Assembly (NCBI GenBank): GCA_000702685.1
Contig: JNJD01000011.1
Coordinates: 62,001-126,000, forward strand
DNA: 64,000 bases
Direction of reading: 5' to 3'
Origin: Lachnospiraceae bacterium AC2028
Lineage (GTDB): Bacteria > Bacillota > Clostridia > Lachnospirales > Lachnospiraceae
Shown here: piece by piece, positions 1 through 10,304 of the stretch
Layout of the letters: every line of letters begins with the position of its first letter
How positions within the stretch are numbered: the stretch's first letter is position 1
Made by a program: the position numbers and the translations under genes
Notes under the pieces: model-generated
The model's input: the letters and a program-made list of their open reading frames with translations, nothing else
Database searches by the model: none
What the model was told of the DNA's origin: nothing

Positions 1-3000
1 AGGTTCATCGGATTGTCATCTACAACCAGAACATCCGCATCGGGTGCAACAAACTGTGCAACGTAAGGTCCCTTTACACCTGTTTCCTCACGTTCGGTAA
101 AGATACCCATCGGTGTGGCATCGACAATCTTCTGTCTGACGGTGAAAATAAATTCAGAGCCCTGTCCGTAAACACTTTCAACTACGAGATCTCCTCCGAG
201 GAGCTGGGCAAAACGCTTGGATATATCAAGTCCAAGTCCGGTTCCCTGTATTCCCGAATTCTTCTCTTCATCAAGTCTTTCATAAGCCGTGAAGAGCTTT
301 TCCATATCCTCTTCTCTTATACCGATGCCGGTATCCTTGACGGAGAATTTCAGGTCTATCATGTCATCGGTCCTTGATTCCACCGATACGGCAAGTGCAA
401 ATCCGCCGTTCTCGGTGTATTTGACCGCATTGGTGAGCAGATTAAGTACTATCTGCTTGATCTTGCCGGAGTCACCGTACAGGCGCTTGGGAAGTATCTC
501 ATCTATGCAAACGTCAAATGAAAGATCCTTCTCGGTACTCCTTACACGTATCATGGATACGATCGAACGCAGAAGTTCCTGCATATCATACTCGAGCTCA
601 ACGGGATGCATCTTTCCCGATTCTATCTTGGACATATCGAGCAGATCGTTGATCAGTCCGAGGAGTGATTCGGAAGCATTTCTTATATCAAGAGCATAAT
701 TGATCACATTAAGGAAATAATTCTTGGGAACACCTGCAGCTTCTTCCCTGAGTATCATCTCATCCATTCCCATGATCGTATTTATGGGCGTTCTGATCTC
801 ATGGCTCATGTTTGCGAGGAAGCGGCTCTTGGCGGAATTTGCCCTTTCGGCTTCATCCTTCGCATTTCTTATCTCATCATACTGTCTGCTGATAAGTGTG
901 ATCTTAACTACTCTCCATACTATGAATCCGGAAAGCAATGCAACAAGCGCGACAAGAAGCAGTCTTACGATAAGAAGTTCGAGAATCCTCGGCTTTTTGA
1001 CTATATCAAATGTCTCGTCCATACGGACCTGTCCGGTCCTGCTGTCAAGAATCTGTATATGGAGCTTATAATTTCCGTACTTAAGCCTGGTATATTCGAG
1101 AGCTGAAAGCTGGTTTCTCGGTACGGTGATCCCGTCATCCCCTGTACCCTCAAGGAAAACATGGACAAGAGGATTGGTCATGGAATAATCCATGACTGAT
1201 GTGGTTATGGTTATACGGCCGTCGGACGCGGGTATGGTGTACTTTCCGTTATCGTCCGGAAGTATCTGCTCGTCATCGCAATAGACCGAAGCAAGGGCGA
1301 CTTTAACACTTACCTGATCGCGATAGAAATTATTGATATTTACGCAGCTTACACCATCTCTTCCGGAAATATAGAGATTTCCGTCGCTGTCAAGTGCACT
1401 GTAAGCATTACTTGTCGGCGTGGATGTAAGTCCGTTCGCATTGGTATAAAGATCGTATTCCCTGATATCATCAGCGATCATATCATCGATCTTTACGCAG
1501 TAAACTCCGTATGATGACAATATCCATGCGTCATCATTGTCATCAAAATACATATCGAAATTATTGTTATAAGGGAAAGATGATACTTCATGTATGCGGC
1601 CGTCCCTGATATATTCAATGGAGTTGGATGTGACGATCCAATAGATGTCTCTCTTTTCATCATGGATGATCCTCATGACGACATCACTTGTAAGACCGTC
1701 TTCACGTCCGAGTTTTACAACATGATCCCTGGCTATCTCATATATACCGTCACCGTCCGTACCGACATATATCAGTCCGAAATTACCTTCCGCAACGGTA
1801 AGGAATACCGTGTTCTTGATTCCGTCGGAATCATCGACCACTCTTTCTACCTTGAAATCCCTGATAAAGGCAAGACCGCCGTTCGAACCGACAAGCATCG
1901 AACCGTCCGAAGACTGTACGACACATCTTATCTCGTTGCTGGGAAGACCTTCTTCAGTAGTGATGTTCACAATCTCACCGTTTCGCTTCATGACGACAAC
2001 GCCGAGATCATGATTATATACTGCGATCCAAAGATTACCGGCATCGTCGGGAGTTATGCATCTGATCCTGCCGTTTCCGATGAACTCGGTAAGATCATTT
2101 TCGACAACTCTGTTATTCTTATCGATTATGTACAGACCGTTACCGGTTCCGATATACAGATTACCCTTGAACAGGCATGTCGCACTGACCACTTCTCCGG
2201 GTATGCCCGCATTTCTGGTGATATTAACGAAATTATTGGTGACAACTTTCATGACTCCCAGAGTCGATGAAGCATACCAGAGATTCCCCTGATAGTCTGA
2301 TGTCATCATCTCTATCGCATTATTCATCGGAACATCATCGAGAACCACGAACTTTCCGGATTCATTGAAATATCCGGTAAGATTTTGCGAAGTAACCCAG
2401 AGCTTTCCGCATTCACGGCTTATCCACTGAACGGAAGAAAGAGGTGCGGCATCCATCGCTTTCATAGCGGATGCTTTTTCTCCGAAACCTCCGTAATAGA
2501 TCATACCTTCGGCCGTGCCGAAATAGAGTTTTACAAATTCCGTTGAATTGGTATAGATGGAAGTTATCTTATCCATACCAAGATCATCACCCGAATAAAT
2601 ACCTGTAACTTTAAGGTCATTCAGAGCGAACACCAAGCCGTTCTTCGTCAGTCCGTATACCGTTCCCATGGCATCCGAACAGAGCCTGAGGATGGTTTCT
2701 CCGTTCAGCTCATCTTCATCTATGGTCATAAGATTCAGCTCAGGATCTACATATGCAAGCCCGGCCGTTGTTCCGATTATGATATTTCCGTCAGAATCCT
2801 CGGCAAAGCATCTTATGGAAGAAGATGTAAGACCGTTTTTATACGTATAATGTATGCTCTCATTTCCGTCCATGAGAACAACACCGTTATCATTGGTAGC
2901 AACCCAGATACGGCCCTTTGAGTCTTCAAAAAGACTTCTTCCGCTGGTAAGACCGCCGGAAGTATCCATCCTTACAAAATTCGATCCGTCATAGCGGATG

Positions 3001-3290
3001 ATACCGCTGTAGCTTCCTATCCAGACATAACCGTCTGACGAGCAGAGAATATAATTGGCATCCGATGTCGGAAGTCCGCTTGAGGCATCGTATATCTGGG
3101 ATGAATATCCCGCTCCGCTTATCTGCCCCGATGCCGAATAACCGCCGCCGGTAAGATGAGGAAGATATTCGCTGCCGGCTTTCAGCCGCAGGGGAAATAC
3201 ACATGCCGAGCCCGCTATGATAAATGCGGATACAAGGACTGCAATTCTTTTTATATTATGTTTTCCGAAATGTTTCGAAATCTTATGCAT
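1..3290 (-). CDS. Hybrid two-component sensor kinase with periplasmic beta-propeller (partial, C-terminus cut)
   Basis: The reading frame starts at an ATG at 3290 and stays open to the window edge, giving at least 1096 residues. Residues 14-35 are a signal peptide or membrane anchor. Roughly residues 55-700 carry two-component-regulator propeller repeats with recurring motifs such as VWIGS, IWVATND and IIIGTT. A Y_Y_Y-like segment follows, then a membrane helix at about 768-795. The histidine kinase core has the H-box [13 protein letters not shown] with His830, an N-box ([14 protein letters not shown]), DTGIGI and GTGLGL. The sequence ends just after [10 protein letters not shown], the start of a receiver domain, so the phospho-acceptor Asp and any output domain lie outside. 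The start overlaps the end of the HD-GYP gene by 8 bp, suggesting translational coupling. Family knowledge: such proteins often sense extracellular saccharides; the ligand here is unknown. Confidence 0.9.
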   Translation of the reverse strand, partial: MHKISKHFGKHNIKRIAVLVSAFIIAGSACVFPLRLKAGSEYLPHLTGGGYSASGQISGAGYSSQIYDASSGLPTSDANYILCSSDGYVWIGSYSGIIRYDGSNFVRMDTSGGLTSGRSLFEDSKGRIWVATNDNGVVLMDGNESIHYTYKNGLTSSSIRCFAEDSDGNIIIGTTAGLAYVDPELNLMTIDEDELNGETILRLCSDAMGTVYGLTKNGLVFALNDLKVTGIYSGDDLGMDKITSIYTNSTEFVKLYFGTAEGMIYYGGFGEKASAMKAMDAAPLSSVQWISRECGKLWVTSQNLTGYFNESGKFVVLDDVPMNNAIEMMTSDYQGNLWYASSTLGVMKVVTNNFVNITRNAGIPGEVVSATCLFKGNLYIGTGNGLYIIDKNNRVVENDLTEFIGNGRIRCITPDDAGNLWIAVYNHDLGVVVMKRNGEIVNITTEEGLPSNEIRCVVQSSDGSMLVGSNGGLAFIRDFKVERVVDDSDGIKNTVFLTVAEGNFGLIYVGTDGDGIYEIARDHVVKLGREDGLTSDVVMRIIHDEKRDIYWIVTSNSIEYIRDGRIHEVSSFPYNNNFDMYFDDNDDAWILSSYGVYCVKIDDMIADDIREYDLYTNANGLTSTPTSNAYSALDSDGNLYISGRDGVSCVNINNFYRDQVSVKVALASVYCDDEQILPDDNGKYTIPASDGRITITTSVMDYSMTNPLVHVFLEGTGDDGITVPRNQLSALEYTRLKYGNYKLHIQILDSRTGQVRMDETFDIVKKPRILELLIVRLLLVALVALLSGFIVWRVVKITLISRQYDEIRNAKDEAERANSAKSRFLANMSHEIRTPINTIMGMDEMILREEAAGVPKNYFLNVINYALDIRNASESLLGLINDLLDMSKIESGKMHPVELEYDMQELLRSIVSMIRVRSTEKDLSFDVCIDEILPKRLYGDSGKIKQIVLNLLTNAVKYTENGGFALAVSVESRTDDMIDLKFSVKDTGIGIREEDMEKLFTAYERLDEEKNSGIQGTGLGLDISKRFAQLLGGDLVVESVYGQGSEFIFTVRQKIVDATPMGIFTEREETGVKGPYVAQFVAPDADVLVVDDNPMN

Positions 3291-5430
3291 CCTGATTATA
3301 TTTCCTGAGCACTTTCTTGACTTCGGGAAGTGCTTCCATAAACACCTCAACACATTTGGGATCGAACTGCTTTCCCGCCCCATCCTGCAGGATCTTCAGG
3401 GCTTCCTCAACAGGAAAAGCCGGTTTGTAAATTCTCTTGGAAGTAAGAGCATCGAAAACATCGGCAACTGCCATGATACGTGCCGAAAGAGGAATGACCT
3501 CACCGTGCAGGCCCTCGGGATAGCCCTTGCCGTCCCATCTTTCATGGTGATAGCCTGCCATATTGCGGGCTTCCTTAAGATAACTTCCGCCCTGAACAGT
3601 GGAGATCGCATGTTCCATTATCTCCTTACCGGCCGTGGTATGAGTCTTCATTATCTCGTATTCTTCGTCGGTAAGCTTTCCGGGCTTATTCAGGATCTTA
3701 TCGGAAATATTGATCTTACCGACATCATGAAGAGGTGCGCTTCGCACAACATCGGACATGAATTTGGGTGTGAGCTTTTCGGGATAATACCCCTTCGCTT
3801 TCAATCCCTCGGAGATGATGCGTACATATTCGGCCGTCTTTTGTACATGCTCTCCCGTATCGGAGTCACGGCTTTCTACCATGTTCGCCATAGTGATGAT
3901 AAGTCCGTCCTGCATCTTGGCAGTGGAATCGGAAAGCCTTCTGACATCCCTGAGCGTTTCAGCCTGATCGACAGTCATTGAACACAGGGTCTGGTAAAGC
4001 TTCTCTACCTCATCACCTGTCTTTATATTAAGCTTGCGAAGCTTTTTGACATTGGCATCAAGCTGCTCCTGAGAGTCGTCATCATTAACGAATCCGTCAA
4101 GACACTGTGTGATCGTACTTACGGGATATGCGGTGCAGTATCTGGTGAATTTGATCGCGCTCGCAAGGAAAAGAATGATGAAACCGAGAACTATGAATCC
4201 GATCTTGTAAGCAAATTCAAATATGCTATCAAAGAGATAATCAAACGGGACATCGGCTCCGACATAACAGACCACATTGCCTTCGGAATCAAATACCGGA
4301 GTATAAACTGTCATTATATGACTCCAGATGCTCTGAAGATCAACCGGTCCCACTTCCCTGCCTGCTTTAAAATCATCCATGTATTTTAAGAATGCTTTAT
4401 CAACGGGAACAACTTCTCCGGGTTCATAACCTTCTTCACCGTCAGTAGTCACCAGGTCGAATACGAATACACAATCATCACCTTCTATCGTATGTGCATA
4501 GAGATATTTGATGCCTCCGATGGCATCTCTTATCCTGTACATCATTTCTTCGGTCTCTTCGTAACCTTCGGCATCCCTGCCGAGAGTCAGATATTCCTTT
4601 ACCCTGTCTCCGTCAATCTCATCGGCAACAAAGTGAACCGCATTCCAGGACATTTCCACTCTTTCGGCTTTTTCGTTGTCATAGAAAAGCTTGTATCCGA
4701 CAACTCCGATGATAAGCACCAGCCATACACATACTATGACAAGCGTAAAGTAGATCCTGGATTCTATGGAATGCCTTACATTTTTCTTCCATTTTTTGAT
4801 GGATTTCTTTTCCTCATCGGAAAGAGGCCTCTGTCTCCAATCAACGGCTTTCAGCCGGTCGATGAAACTCTTGGGAGCAACGACCATAAGAAGCAGAACA
4901 ACAAGTGATGAGATACCCTTGTCGAGGACATTAAGGAAAACATTTGTGACTAGGAAAGCATTGAAAAGTGACATTTCGGAAACTTCCGAAATACCTCCGG
5001 CCATATCGGTCAGCAGATTATGCTGCGGTCCGCCGAAAAGAAGCCACTGGACAAATGAACTCGTGGTTCCGGCAAATACGGAGATCGCCACAACAAACAG
5101 TATGAACCTTCCGGGTTTTCTTAAGGAATATTTCGAATGATAAAATGCCGTGAACACGGCAATGAATGCATTTATAAATGCAAAGTACATGGAGGACTGA
5201 TTGAATGTCAGGCACAAAAGATTTGTGAGCATTGCGCAGAATATTCCGGGAACAGTGCCGCAGAATATCGTGACCGCAATCGTACCTGCCGTATCAAGGA
5301 ATAACGGTAAGCCGAGTCCGCTCATAATATAGGACAACAGAACATTAACGAAGACTCCCGCAAATACCAGAGTCACTCGCCATATTCTCCCCACCTCATA
5401 AGTTGTTCTTTTTTTAAAGTGCTTGCCCAA
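3283..5430 (-). CDS. Membrane HD-GYP domain cyclic-di-GMP phosphodiesterase
   Basis: The N-terminal third has about six hydrophobic segments. An extracytoplasmic sensory region of about 150 residues follows, then another membrane helix and a C-terminal HD-GYP domain. HD is intact at about residues 568-569 (PLHDVGK), and [13 protein letters not shown] contains the GYP signature. The domain should hydrolyse c-di-GMP at the inner face of the membrane. No ATG is available upstream. I prefer TTG at 5430, which has GGAAGGTG about nine bases upstream. A more upstream TTG at 5505 would overlap pseF by 43 bp and has no clear ribosome binding site. It lies between pseF and the sensor kinase on one strand, so it may link second-messenger turnover to surface glycan or motility. 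That link is inferred from context only. Confidence 0.88.
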   Translation of the reverse strand: MGKHFKKRTTYEVGRIWRVTLVFAGVFVNVLLSYIMSGLGLPLFLDTAGTIAVTIFCGTVPGIFCAMLTNLLCLTFNQSSMYFAFINAFIAVFTAFYHSKYSLRKPGRFILFVVAISVFAGTTSSFVQWLLFGGPQHNLLTDMAGGISEVSEMSLFNAFLVTNVFLNVLDKGISSLVVLLLMVVAPKSFIDRLKAVDWRQRPLSDEEKKSIKKWKKNVRHSIESRIYFTLVIVCVWLVLIIGVVGYKLFYDNEKAERVEMSWNAVHFVADEIDGDRVKEYLTLGRDAEGYEETEEMMYRIRDAIGGIKYLYAHTIEGDDCVFVFDLVTTDGEEGYEPGEVVPVDKAFLKYMDDFKAGREVGPVDLQSIWSHIMTVYTPVFDSEGNVVCYVGADVPFDYLFDSIFEFAYKIGFIVLGFIILFLASAIKFTRYCTAYPVSTITQCLDGFVNDDDSQEQLDANVKKLRKLNIKTGDEVEKLYQTLCSMTVDQAETLRDVRRLSDSTAKMQDGLIITMANMVESRDSDTGEHVQKTAEYVRIISEGLKAKGYYPEKLTPKFMSDVVRSAPLHDVGKINISDKILNKPGKLTDEEYEIMKTHTTAGKEIMEHAISTVQGGSYLKEARNMAGYHHERWDGKGYPEGLHGEVIPLSARIMAVADVFDALTSKRIYKPAFPVEEALKILQDGAGKQFDPKCVEVFMEALPEVKKVLRKYNQDA

Positions 5431-5462
5431 TACAGTGCACCTTCCGTCCCATAAGAAAAGAT

Positions 5463-6146
5463 CTATCTGGATATTATACCATATTTTATCTCTGCAATCT
5501 TCCAATCATCCAAAGTATCTATATCCTGAACTTCCATATCATCCAGGACAAGCGAAACGGTTCTGCCCGGAACAAGGGTATGCTCTTTACGCATGATCTC
5601 GCTCTTTATAAGATAGAACTGCCCCGCATCATGATAGAAAGGTTCCAGATCCTGGCTTCTTGCAAACTGGTATTCCTTCCACTTATATTCCAGAAAGCCG
5701 TCATTCATGACAAAGCACCGCTGAGGCGGAAAAGAAAACCTCACCACGGGTATGACGGCATTTGCATCATTGCTTTCAAAAAGTTCGTAAGCTTTCCTGA
5801 GCTTTTCCGCAGTCACGAAGGGTGCTGTGGGATAAATACAGCACATGACATCCGGATGCTTTCCGAGCTTCTCATAGCTTTCAAGCACCTCGCACATTAC
5901 GTCCACGGTGGTGCTGTGATCGTCGGCATTCTCGAGGCTTCTTTTGAACGGAAGGCTTGCACCGTATTTCACTGCTATCTCGGCTATCTCGTCATCTTCC
6001 GTCGAGATCATGACTTCATCAAACACTCCGCTTCCGAGTGCGGCTTCTATCGAATACGCAAGGATCGGCTTTCCGCAGAATTCCCTGATGTTCTTTCTCG
6101 GTATTCTCTTGCTTCCGCCTCTCGCGGTAATGACTGCTACTTTCAT
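5463..6146 (-). CDS. pseF: Pseudaminic acid cytidylyltransferase (CMP-sugar activation)
   Basis: This 227-residue protein starts MKVAVITARGGSKRIPRKN, the nucleotide-binding signature of CMP-nonulosonate synthetases. CGKPILAYSIEAA, MISTEDDEIAEIA and YPTAPF follow. The length matches PseF/NeuA proteins without extra domains. It would transfer CMP from CTP to a nonulosonic acid in the cytoplasm. The assignment to pseudaminic acid rests on the overlapping upstream gene (4 bp, ATGA type), which is PseI-like rather than NeuB-like. CMP-legionaminate or CMP-sialate synthesis remain alternatives. The biosynthetic genes pseB, pseC, pseG and pseH are not in the window, nor is any flagellin or glycosyltransferase target. 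Confidence 0.85.
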   Translation of the reverse strand: MKVAVITARGGSKRIPRKNIREFCGKPILAYSIEAALGSGVFDEVMISTEDDEIAEIAVKYGASLPFKRSLENADDHSTTVDVMCEVLESYEKLGKHPDVMCCIYPTAPFVTAEKLRKAYELFESNDANAVIPVVRFSFPPQRCFVMNDGFLEYKWKEYQFARSQDLEPFYHDAGQFYLIKSEIMRKEHTLVPGRTVSLVLDDMEVQDIDTLDDWKIAEIKYGIISR

Positions 6147-7174
6147 TTTATATCCTCTTGAGTGAGCGGCTCACCGCGTTTTATATCTCTTGTACATTCG
6201 GTCCCGATAAGAGAGGTGAAATGCTTGGGAGCAATTCCGTATCCCGGACGGATGACACGGATGTTCTCCTCGGAGAACTTCTCTCCGGCTTTTATATCAT
6301 TTATCGCAAAAATGCTTCTTCTGAAAGCCGTGGATGCCTTCTCGCCTTCGGTAAGGGTATAATCCGGTCCTTTGATCGCCTTCTTTGCATTTCTGATATC
6401 GGTGACCATCCTGCCGAATTCCTCGATGGTCATGCTGAAATCGGAATCGGCACTGTTTACTCCGTCAAGCTTGACATGCTTTTCGATAACACACGCACCG
6501 AGCGCAACACCCGCAACCGCCGCGCAGCTCCCCGGACTGTGATCGGAAAGACCGACATAAGTTCCGAATCTTTCGACCATATCGGGAATATTGGCAAGGT
6601 GCATATCTGCCCAGTTTGCAGGATATTCGCTGCAGCATTTCAGGAGAACCACATTGTCGTTATTCATTCTTTTGCATGCGTCAAGTGCATCGGTTATCTC
6701 CTCGGGAGAACCCATTCCGCATGAGATTATCATGGGCTTTCCCTTGGATGCGGCATATTCGATCAGGGGAATATCGACCATCTCGAAGCTTGCGATCTTA
6801 TAGGCCTCGGCTCCGATCTCATCAAGGAAATCAACAGCTTCGTTGTCGAAAGGTGTGGAAAGGAAATCAAGTCCCCATCTTTCGCATTCCTCCTTGATCC
6901 TCTTCTGCCACTCATAGGGAGTGTATGCGGTCTTATACAGATCGTGGAGTTTGTAACCGTCCCATAGTCCGCCCTTGATCTTAAAGTAATCGTTGTCACA
7001 ATCGATCGTAAGCGAATCGGCGGTATAAGTCTGTATCTTCAGACAGTCCGCACCCGTGCCGGCAACCTGCCTAACGATCTCGAGGGCATTGCCGAGGCTT
7101 CCGCCATGATTGGCACTCATTTCGGCTATGATATAGACTTCATCGTTTTTGATCTTTTCAAATAATCGGAACAT
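6143..7174 (-). CDS. pseI: Pseudaminic acid synthase (NeuB family)
   Basis: A 343-residue NeuB/PseI-type enzyme that condenses a 6-deoxy hexose derivative with phosphoenolpyruvate. The TIM-barrel synthase core begins EVYIIAEMSANHGGSLGNA. Substrate and metal motifs include YKIASFEMVDIPLI, GLSDHSPG and EKHVKLDG. The C-terminal 60 residues are a SAF domain (AGEKFSEENIRVIRPGYG). LWDGYKLHDLYKTAYTPYEW resembles PseI more than sialic acid synthases. The ATG at 7174 is chosen because AAGGA lies six bases upstream; an in-frame start at 7192 lacks a site. The gene lies 14 bp after the esterase stop codon and overlaps pseF. Confidence 0.87.
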   Translation of the reverse strand: MFRLFEKIKNDEVYIIAEMSANHGGSLGNALEIVRQVAGTGADCLKIQTYTADSLTIDCDNDYFKIKGGLWDGYKLHDLYKTAYTPYEWQKRIKEECERWGLDFLSTPFDNEAVDFLDEIGAEAYKIASFEMVDIPLIEYAASKGKPMIISCGMGSPEEITDALDACKRMNNDNVVLLKCCSEYPANWADMHLANIPDMVERFGTYVGLSDHSPGSCAAVAGVALGACVIEKHVKLDGVNSADSDFSMTIEEFGRMVTDIRNAKKAIKGPDYTLTEGEKASTAFRRSIFAINDIKAGEKFSEENIRVIRPGYGIAPKHFTSLIGTECTRDIKRGEPLTQEDIK

Positions 7175-7188
7175 ATTTTCCTTCCGGG

Positions 7189-7851
7189 TCAAAAACCCTT
7201 TTTACCGTAATGCTGTACAGCGGCATCAATACCTTTTTGCATTCTTGCGGCAGGCTCGTTAAAATGTCCGCCTTTATTCCATTCGAGACAGGAATCAATA
7301 CCCTTTTCCAACAGAAGATCATACATGGTGCGTATATTATCTTCCACGGAAGACATGACCGCATTTTTTGTTTTAGATTCCTTATCTCCGAGACTCAGAT
7401 ATACATATTCCGCATGGATATCGCATCCGGATGCATATTTTATCCATCCCGGAAACCAGACGGACGGTGAAACCGCGACCGCCCCGGCAAAAGATCCGCT
7501 GTTGCAGATGCAGTACAGTGAGAACAATCCCGCGAGAGAATAGCCTGCAGGAATATGCTTTTTGGGTCCGAAGCTTTTATCGATGTACGGCAGCAGCTCA
7601 CTTTCAATCAATGCAAGAAGTGATGCCGCACCGTTTCCGAAGGGTTTATTTCCGAAAACCGGAGGAGCTTCCCAGGGCGAAAGATCGGTATTCCAGTCAT
7701 CGACCGGATACCTTACGACGAAGCATCCGTCACATACGACGTCTACCGGCTCCTCCTTATCCGCACTGTCATCTATCCGGATAATGCAGATCTTTTCGGA
7801 AGTGTCACCATATATTCTTATACGATCAGCCTTCAAAGAATTCGAATTCAT
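7189..7851 (-). CDS. Putative alpha/beta-hydrolase esterase (Fes/esterase-D-like)
   Basis: About 220 residues from ATG 7851. AGYSLAGLFSLY is the nucleophile elbow (G-x-S-x-G), and the C-terminal GGHFNEPAARM supplies a plausible catalytic His. The region before the elbow (ELLPYIDKSFGPKKHIPAGYS) resembles the putative-esterase family that includes enterochelin esterases and acyl or feruloyl esterases. There is no signal peptide, so a cytoplasmic location is expected. The start overlaps the end of the clostripain-like gene by 26 bp, and the site GGAGAA is about 13 bases upstream, slightly distant. Starts at 7905 or 7917 would add a cysteine-rich extension without similarity to the family. Substrate unknown. 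Its place directly before pseI-pseF could mean a role in nonulosonate or acyl-group processing, but nothing proves it. Confidence 0.68.
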   Translation of the reverse strand: MNSNSLKADRIRIYGDTSEKICIIRIDDSADKEEPVDVVCDGCFVVRYPVDDWNTDLSPWEAPPVFGNKPFGNGAASLLALIESELLPYIDKSFGPKKHIPAGYSLAGLFSLYCICNSGSFAGAVAVSPSVWFPGWIKYASGCDIHAEYVYLSLGDKESKTKNAVMSSVEDNIRTMYDLLLEKGIDSCLEWNKGGHFNEPAARMQKGIDAAVQHYGKKGF

Positions 7852-10282
7852 CAACGAAAAGCAGTTCTCCGTACAGATAGTAGAATGCATCCGAAGTATA
7901 TACATTTCCGTATACATCCGTAACCTGATAAACGATGACGGTATTATCTGAAGTGAGATCTATCTCCCCATAAGTCAGTTTCAGTTCGGAAGCAAGGAAC
8001 GGATCATATGCTTCAACATATTTTTCGTCATCAAGGCAATACCAGATGATCTGGATCTCATCATCATCTTCGAGAGCATAATAGTACTCGTCCTCTTCAT
8101 CCATGACAGTATATCCGGTGATCTTGCCGGAAGGATTGTCCTGATTATAGAAGACCATCAGATAACATTCCACTCCGTTGATCTTAACGGGAATCTTGCC
8201 GGACTGATTCCATTCTCCGGTAGATTCATCCTTGTAATAATCGTATGCGATATAACATACTACCCTGTCGGTAAGGTAAGTCCAGTTCTGAGGATTGTCG
8301 GCAACAAGATCTCCGTCGTTATCAAAATTCCTGAACTGGTCCTGTCCGAGGAAATACAGTTTTCCGTTTGAATCTTCGAGATACATCTTGGAAAGGATCT
8401 CAAGCCATTCTATCGAACTTGTCTCGAAATAATAATGTTCCTCTCCGTCCTCATAAGTTGCGGTATTAGCTTCAAGTTTTATTTCTTCGGCTCCGAAGGA
8501 TAATCCGCTTCCCGAATATGTTTCAAGGATATCCTTTCTGAACCAGTCTCCCGCATATGAAGAAGCCGTGGTGGAACCATACTGGAAAGCAAGTGAAAGC
8601 GAAACATATTCATCGAAGAAATCAACTATTGTGCTGTCATATTCAAGTGCTTTGAAAGTCTTACGTCCATCGCCGTACAAATAGTCATAATCATAAGGAT
8701 AATATGCGGTTATGCCGTGACCGTATGCAAAGTCACTTTCGGTGTAATCAACGGCATTGACGATGGAATTGATCAGTGCTGTTGATGCCGTGTTCTCGTA
8801 CTTATTGGCAAGAGTTACAAGATCCACTGAGTCGGTTCCCATATATATGCCGCAGTTGTCTCTTGCGGTGGTAATTCCTGCGTACTGCTTTCTTTCGAGA
8901 TCGCCTTTGAGAAGATCTATGTAATCGATATAGGCATCATATACCGCTTCGATATGGCTCAGGGAGATTACCGACATAGATGCAATGAGGTCTCTTTCCT
9001 GACAGAAATCCATATAATCGGATACAACCTGCTCCCTGTATTTGCCTTCGGAAACCGGTGAATCCGCAAGAAGGTCGAGCCAGTTGGTGTATGCAAGTCC
9101 GGTACCGTTTACATAGCTCTCCGCACCGATCATATAATCGGCACAGTTTCTGAGAGACATACCCACCTCAAGCGAACACATATTACATGCATCAAAGATT
9201 ATGCTGTCAAAATGTATTCCTGTCTTTTCAAGAGCATGTCCGATCTGATAATCGGTAAGACAGTCATTGGGGAAAAGCTCGTCATGTCCGTAGCTGATAG
9301 GTATTCCGCCTCCATGATTCCAGAGGATAAGAACATAATCATCCGCAGGATATTCATCAGCTGCAAATTCAACAAACTCGGTCAGAGTGGCAGGCTGAAC
9401 CATTGAGATCTTTCCGAGATCATCAAGTTCATGGAACTTGCCGTCCTTATAGTTGAATCTCTGCACGGTGTCATCCTTGCAGAAAGTATTATCCCAGTTT
9501 GTGCATCCGCCGGTCTGTATGACGATATTGGTATCATCTGTAAGCTTAGCCTTGGTGATCTCGATAAGGTCTGCGGAAGCAAGTCCGGCCTCACTCTCAA
9601 GATCTGAACCGATCATATAGATCATGATGGTCTGCTTTGCCTGAGTCTCTTCGGGCTCGGGATCCACATCCGGTTCGGGATCCGGATCGGGAGTATCAAC
9701 AACAGGCTCTTCGGGCTGTCTGCCGGAGAAATATTTATACCCTGCGATACCGCCGCCGCACAGAGCAAGAATTATTATGATGACTGCGGCAATGATTCCG
9801 CCCTTCTTCTTTTTCTTGACCGGTGCCTCGGGATGCTGTACGGGCATCATGGCAGGTGTCGTATCATACTGAGGCTGAAAAAACGGAGTCTGGGGCTGTA
9901 CGGGAGCCTGTGCCTGAGGCTGAACAATGGGCTGGGGCTGAGGTTCAACCGGAGCTGCGTTCTGTATAGGAGCAGCGGGCTGAGGCTCAGCGGGTGCTGT
10001 GTTCTGAACAGGAGCGGCAGGCTGGGGCTGAGGTTCTACAGGTATTGCGTTCTGTATAGGAGCAGTGGCCTGAGGCTGAGGCTCAGCGGGTGCTGCCGGC
10101 TGTACGGGAGCTGCCGCCTGAGGAGCGGGCTCTGCGTGAGCCTGAGGCTGTACAGGTGTCTGTGGCTGAACGGGAGCCTGTGCCTGAGGCTGGACGGGTG
10201 CTTCCGTCTGCATGGGAGCTCCGCAGTTGATACAGAATTTGGTTCCTTCGGGCATCTGTGACCCGCATTTCATACAGAACAT
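7826..10282 (-). CDS. Zinc-ribbon, Pro/Gln-linker, membrane-anchored clostripain (C11) family peptidase
   Basis: An 818-residue multi-part protein. Residues 3-20 form a zinc ribbon (Cys3, 6, 17, 20). Residues 25-150 are a low-complexity linker rich in Pro, Gln and Ala with repeated EPQPQPAAPVQN-like units. Residues 163-183 form one membrane helix preceded by five lysines. An acidic Pro/Asp spacer follows, and from about residue 218 a clostripain-like domain has WNHGGG (His323) and FDACNM (Cys366), the expected His-Cys dyad. By the positive-inside rule the ribbon and linker are cytoplasmic and the peptidase external. The C-terminal 250 residues look beta-rich and unassigned. The site GGAGG lies eight bases before the ATG. 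Confidence 0.86.
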   Translation of the reverse strand: MFCMKCGSQMPEGTKFCINCGAPMQTEAPVQPQAQAPVQPQTPVQPQAHAEPAPQAAAPVQPAAPAEPQPQATAPIQNAIPVEPQPQPAAPVQNTAPAEPQPAAPIQNAAPVEPQPQPIVQPQAQAPVQPQTPFFQPQYDTTPAMMPVQHPEAPVKKKKKGGIIAAVIIIILALCGGGIAGYKYFSGRQPEEPVVDTPDPDPEPDVDPEPEETQAKQTIMIYMIGSDLESEAGLASADLIEITKAKLTDDTNIVIQTGGCTNWDNTFCKDDTVQRFNYKDGKFHELDDLGKISMVQPATLTEFVEFAADEYPADDYVLILWNHGGGIPISYGHDELFPNDCLTDYQIGHALEKTGIHFDSIIFDACNMCSLEVGMSLRNCADYMIGAESYVNGTGLAYTNWLDLLADSPVSEGKYREQVVSDYMDFCQERDLIASMSVISLSHIEAVYDAYIDYIDLLKGDLERKQYAGITTARDNCGIYMGTDSVDLVTLANKYENTASTALINSIVNAVDYTESDFAYGHGITAYYPYDYDYLYGDGRKTFKALEYDSTIVDFFDEYVSLSLAFQYGSTTASSYAGDWFRKDILETYSGSGLSFGAEEIKLEANTATYEDGEEHYYFETSSIEWLEILSKMYLEDSNGKLYFLGQDQFRNFDNDGDLVADNPQNWTYLTDRVVCYIAYDYYKDESTGEWNQSGKIPVKINGVECYLMVFYNQDNPSGKITGYTVMDEEDEYYYALEDDDEIQIIWYCLDDEKYVEAYDPFLASELKLTYGEIDLTSDNTVIVYQVTDVYGNVYTSDAFYYLYGELLFVDEFEFFEG

Positions 10283-10304
10283 GTTTTTTCCTCCGTAAGA
10301 TCGG

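Noticed and set aside
1590-2270. 226-codon plus-strand frame
   Set aside because: Antisense to the beta-propeller part of the hybrid kinase, which reads through with regular repeats.
9833-10261. Plus-strand frame with Leu/Arg/Gly repeats
   Set aside because: It is the complement of the Pro/Gln-rich linker of the clostripain-like protein.
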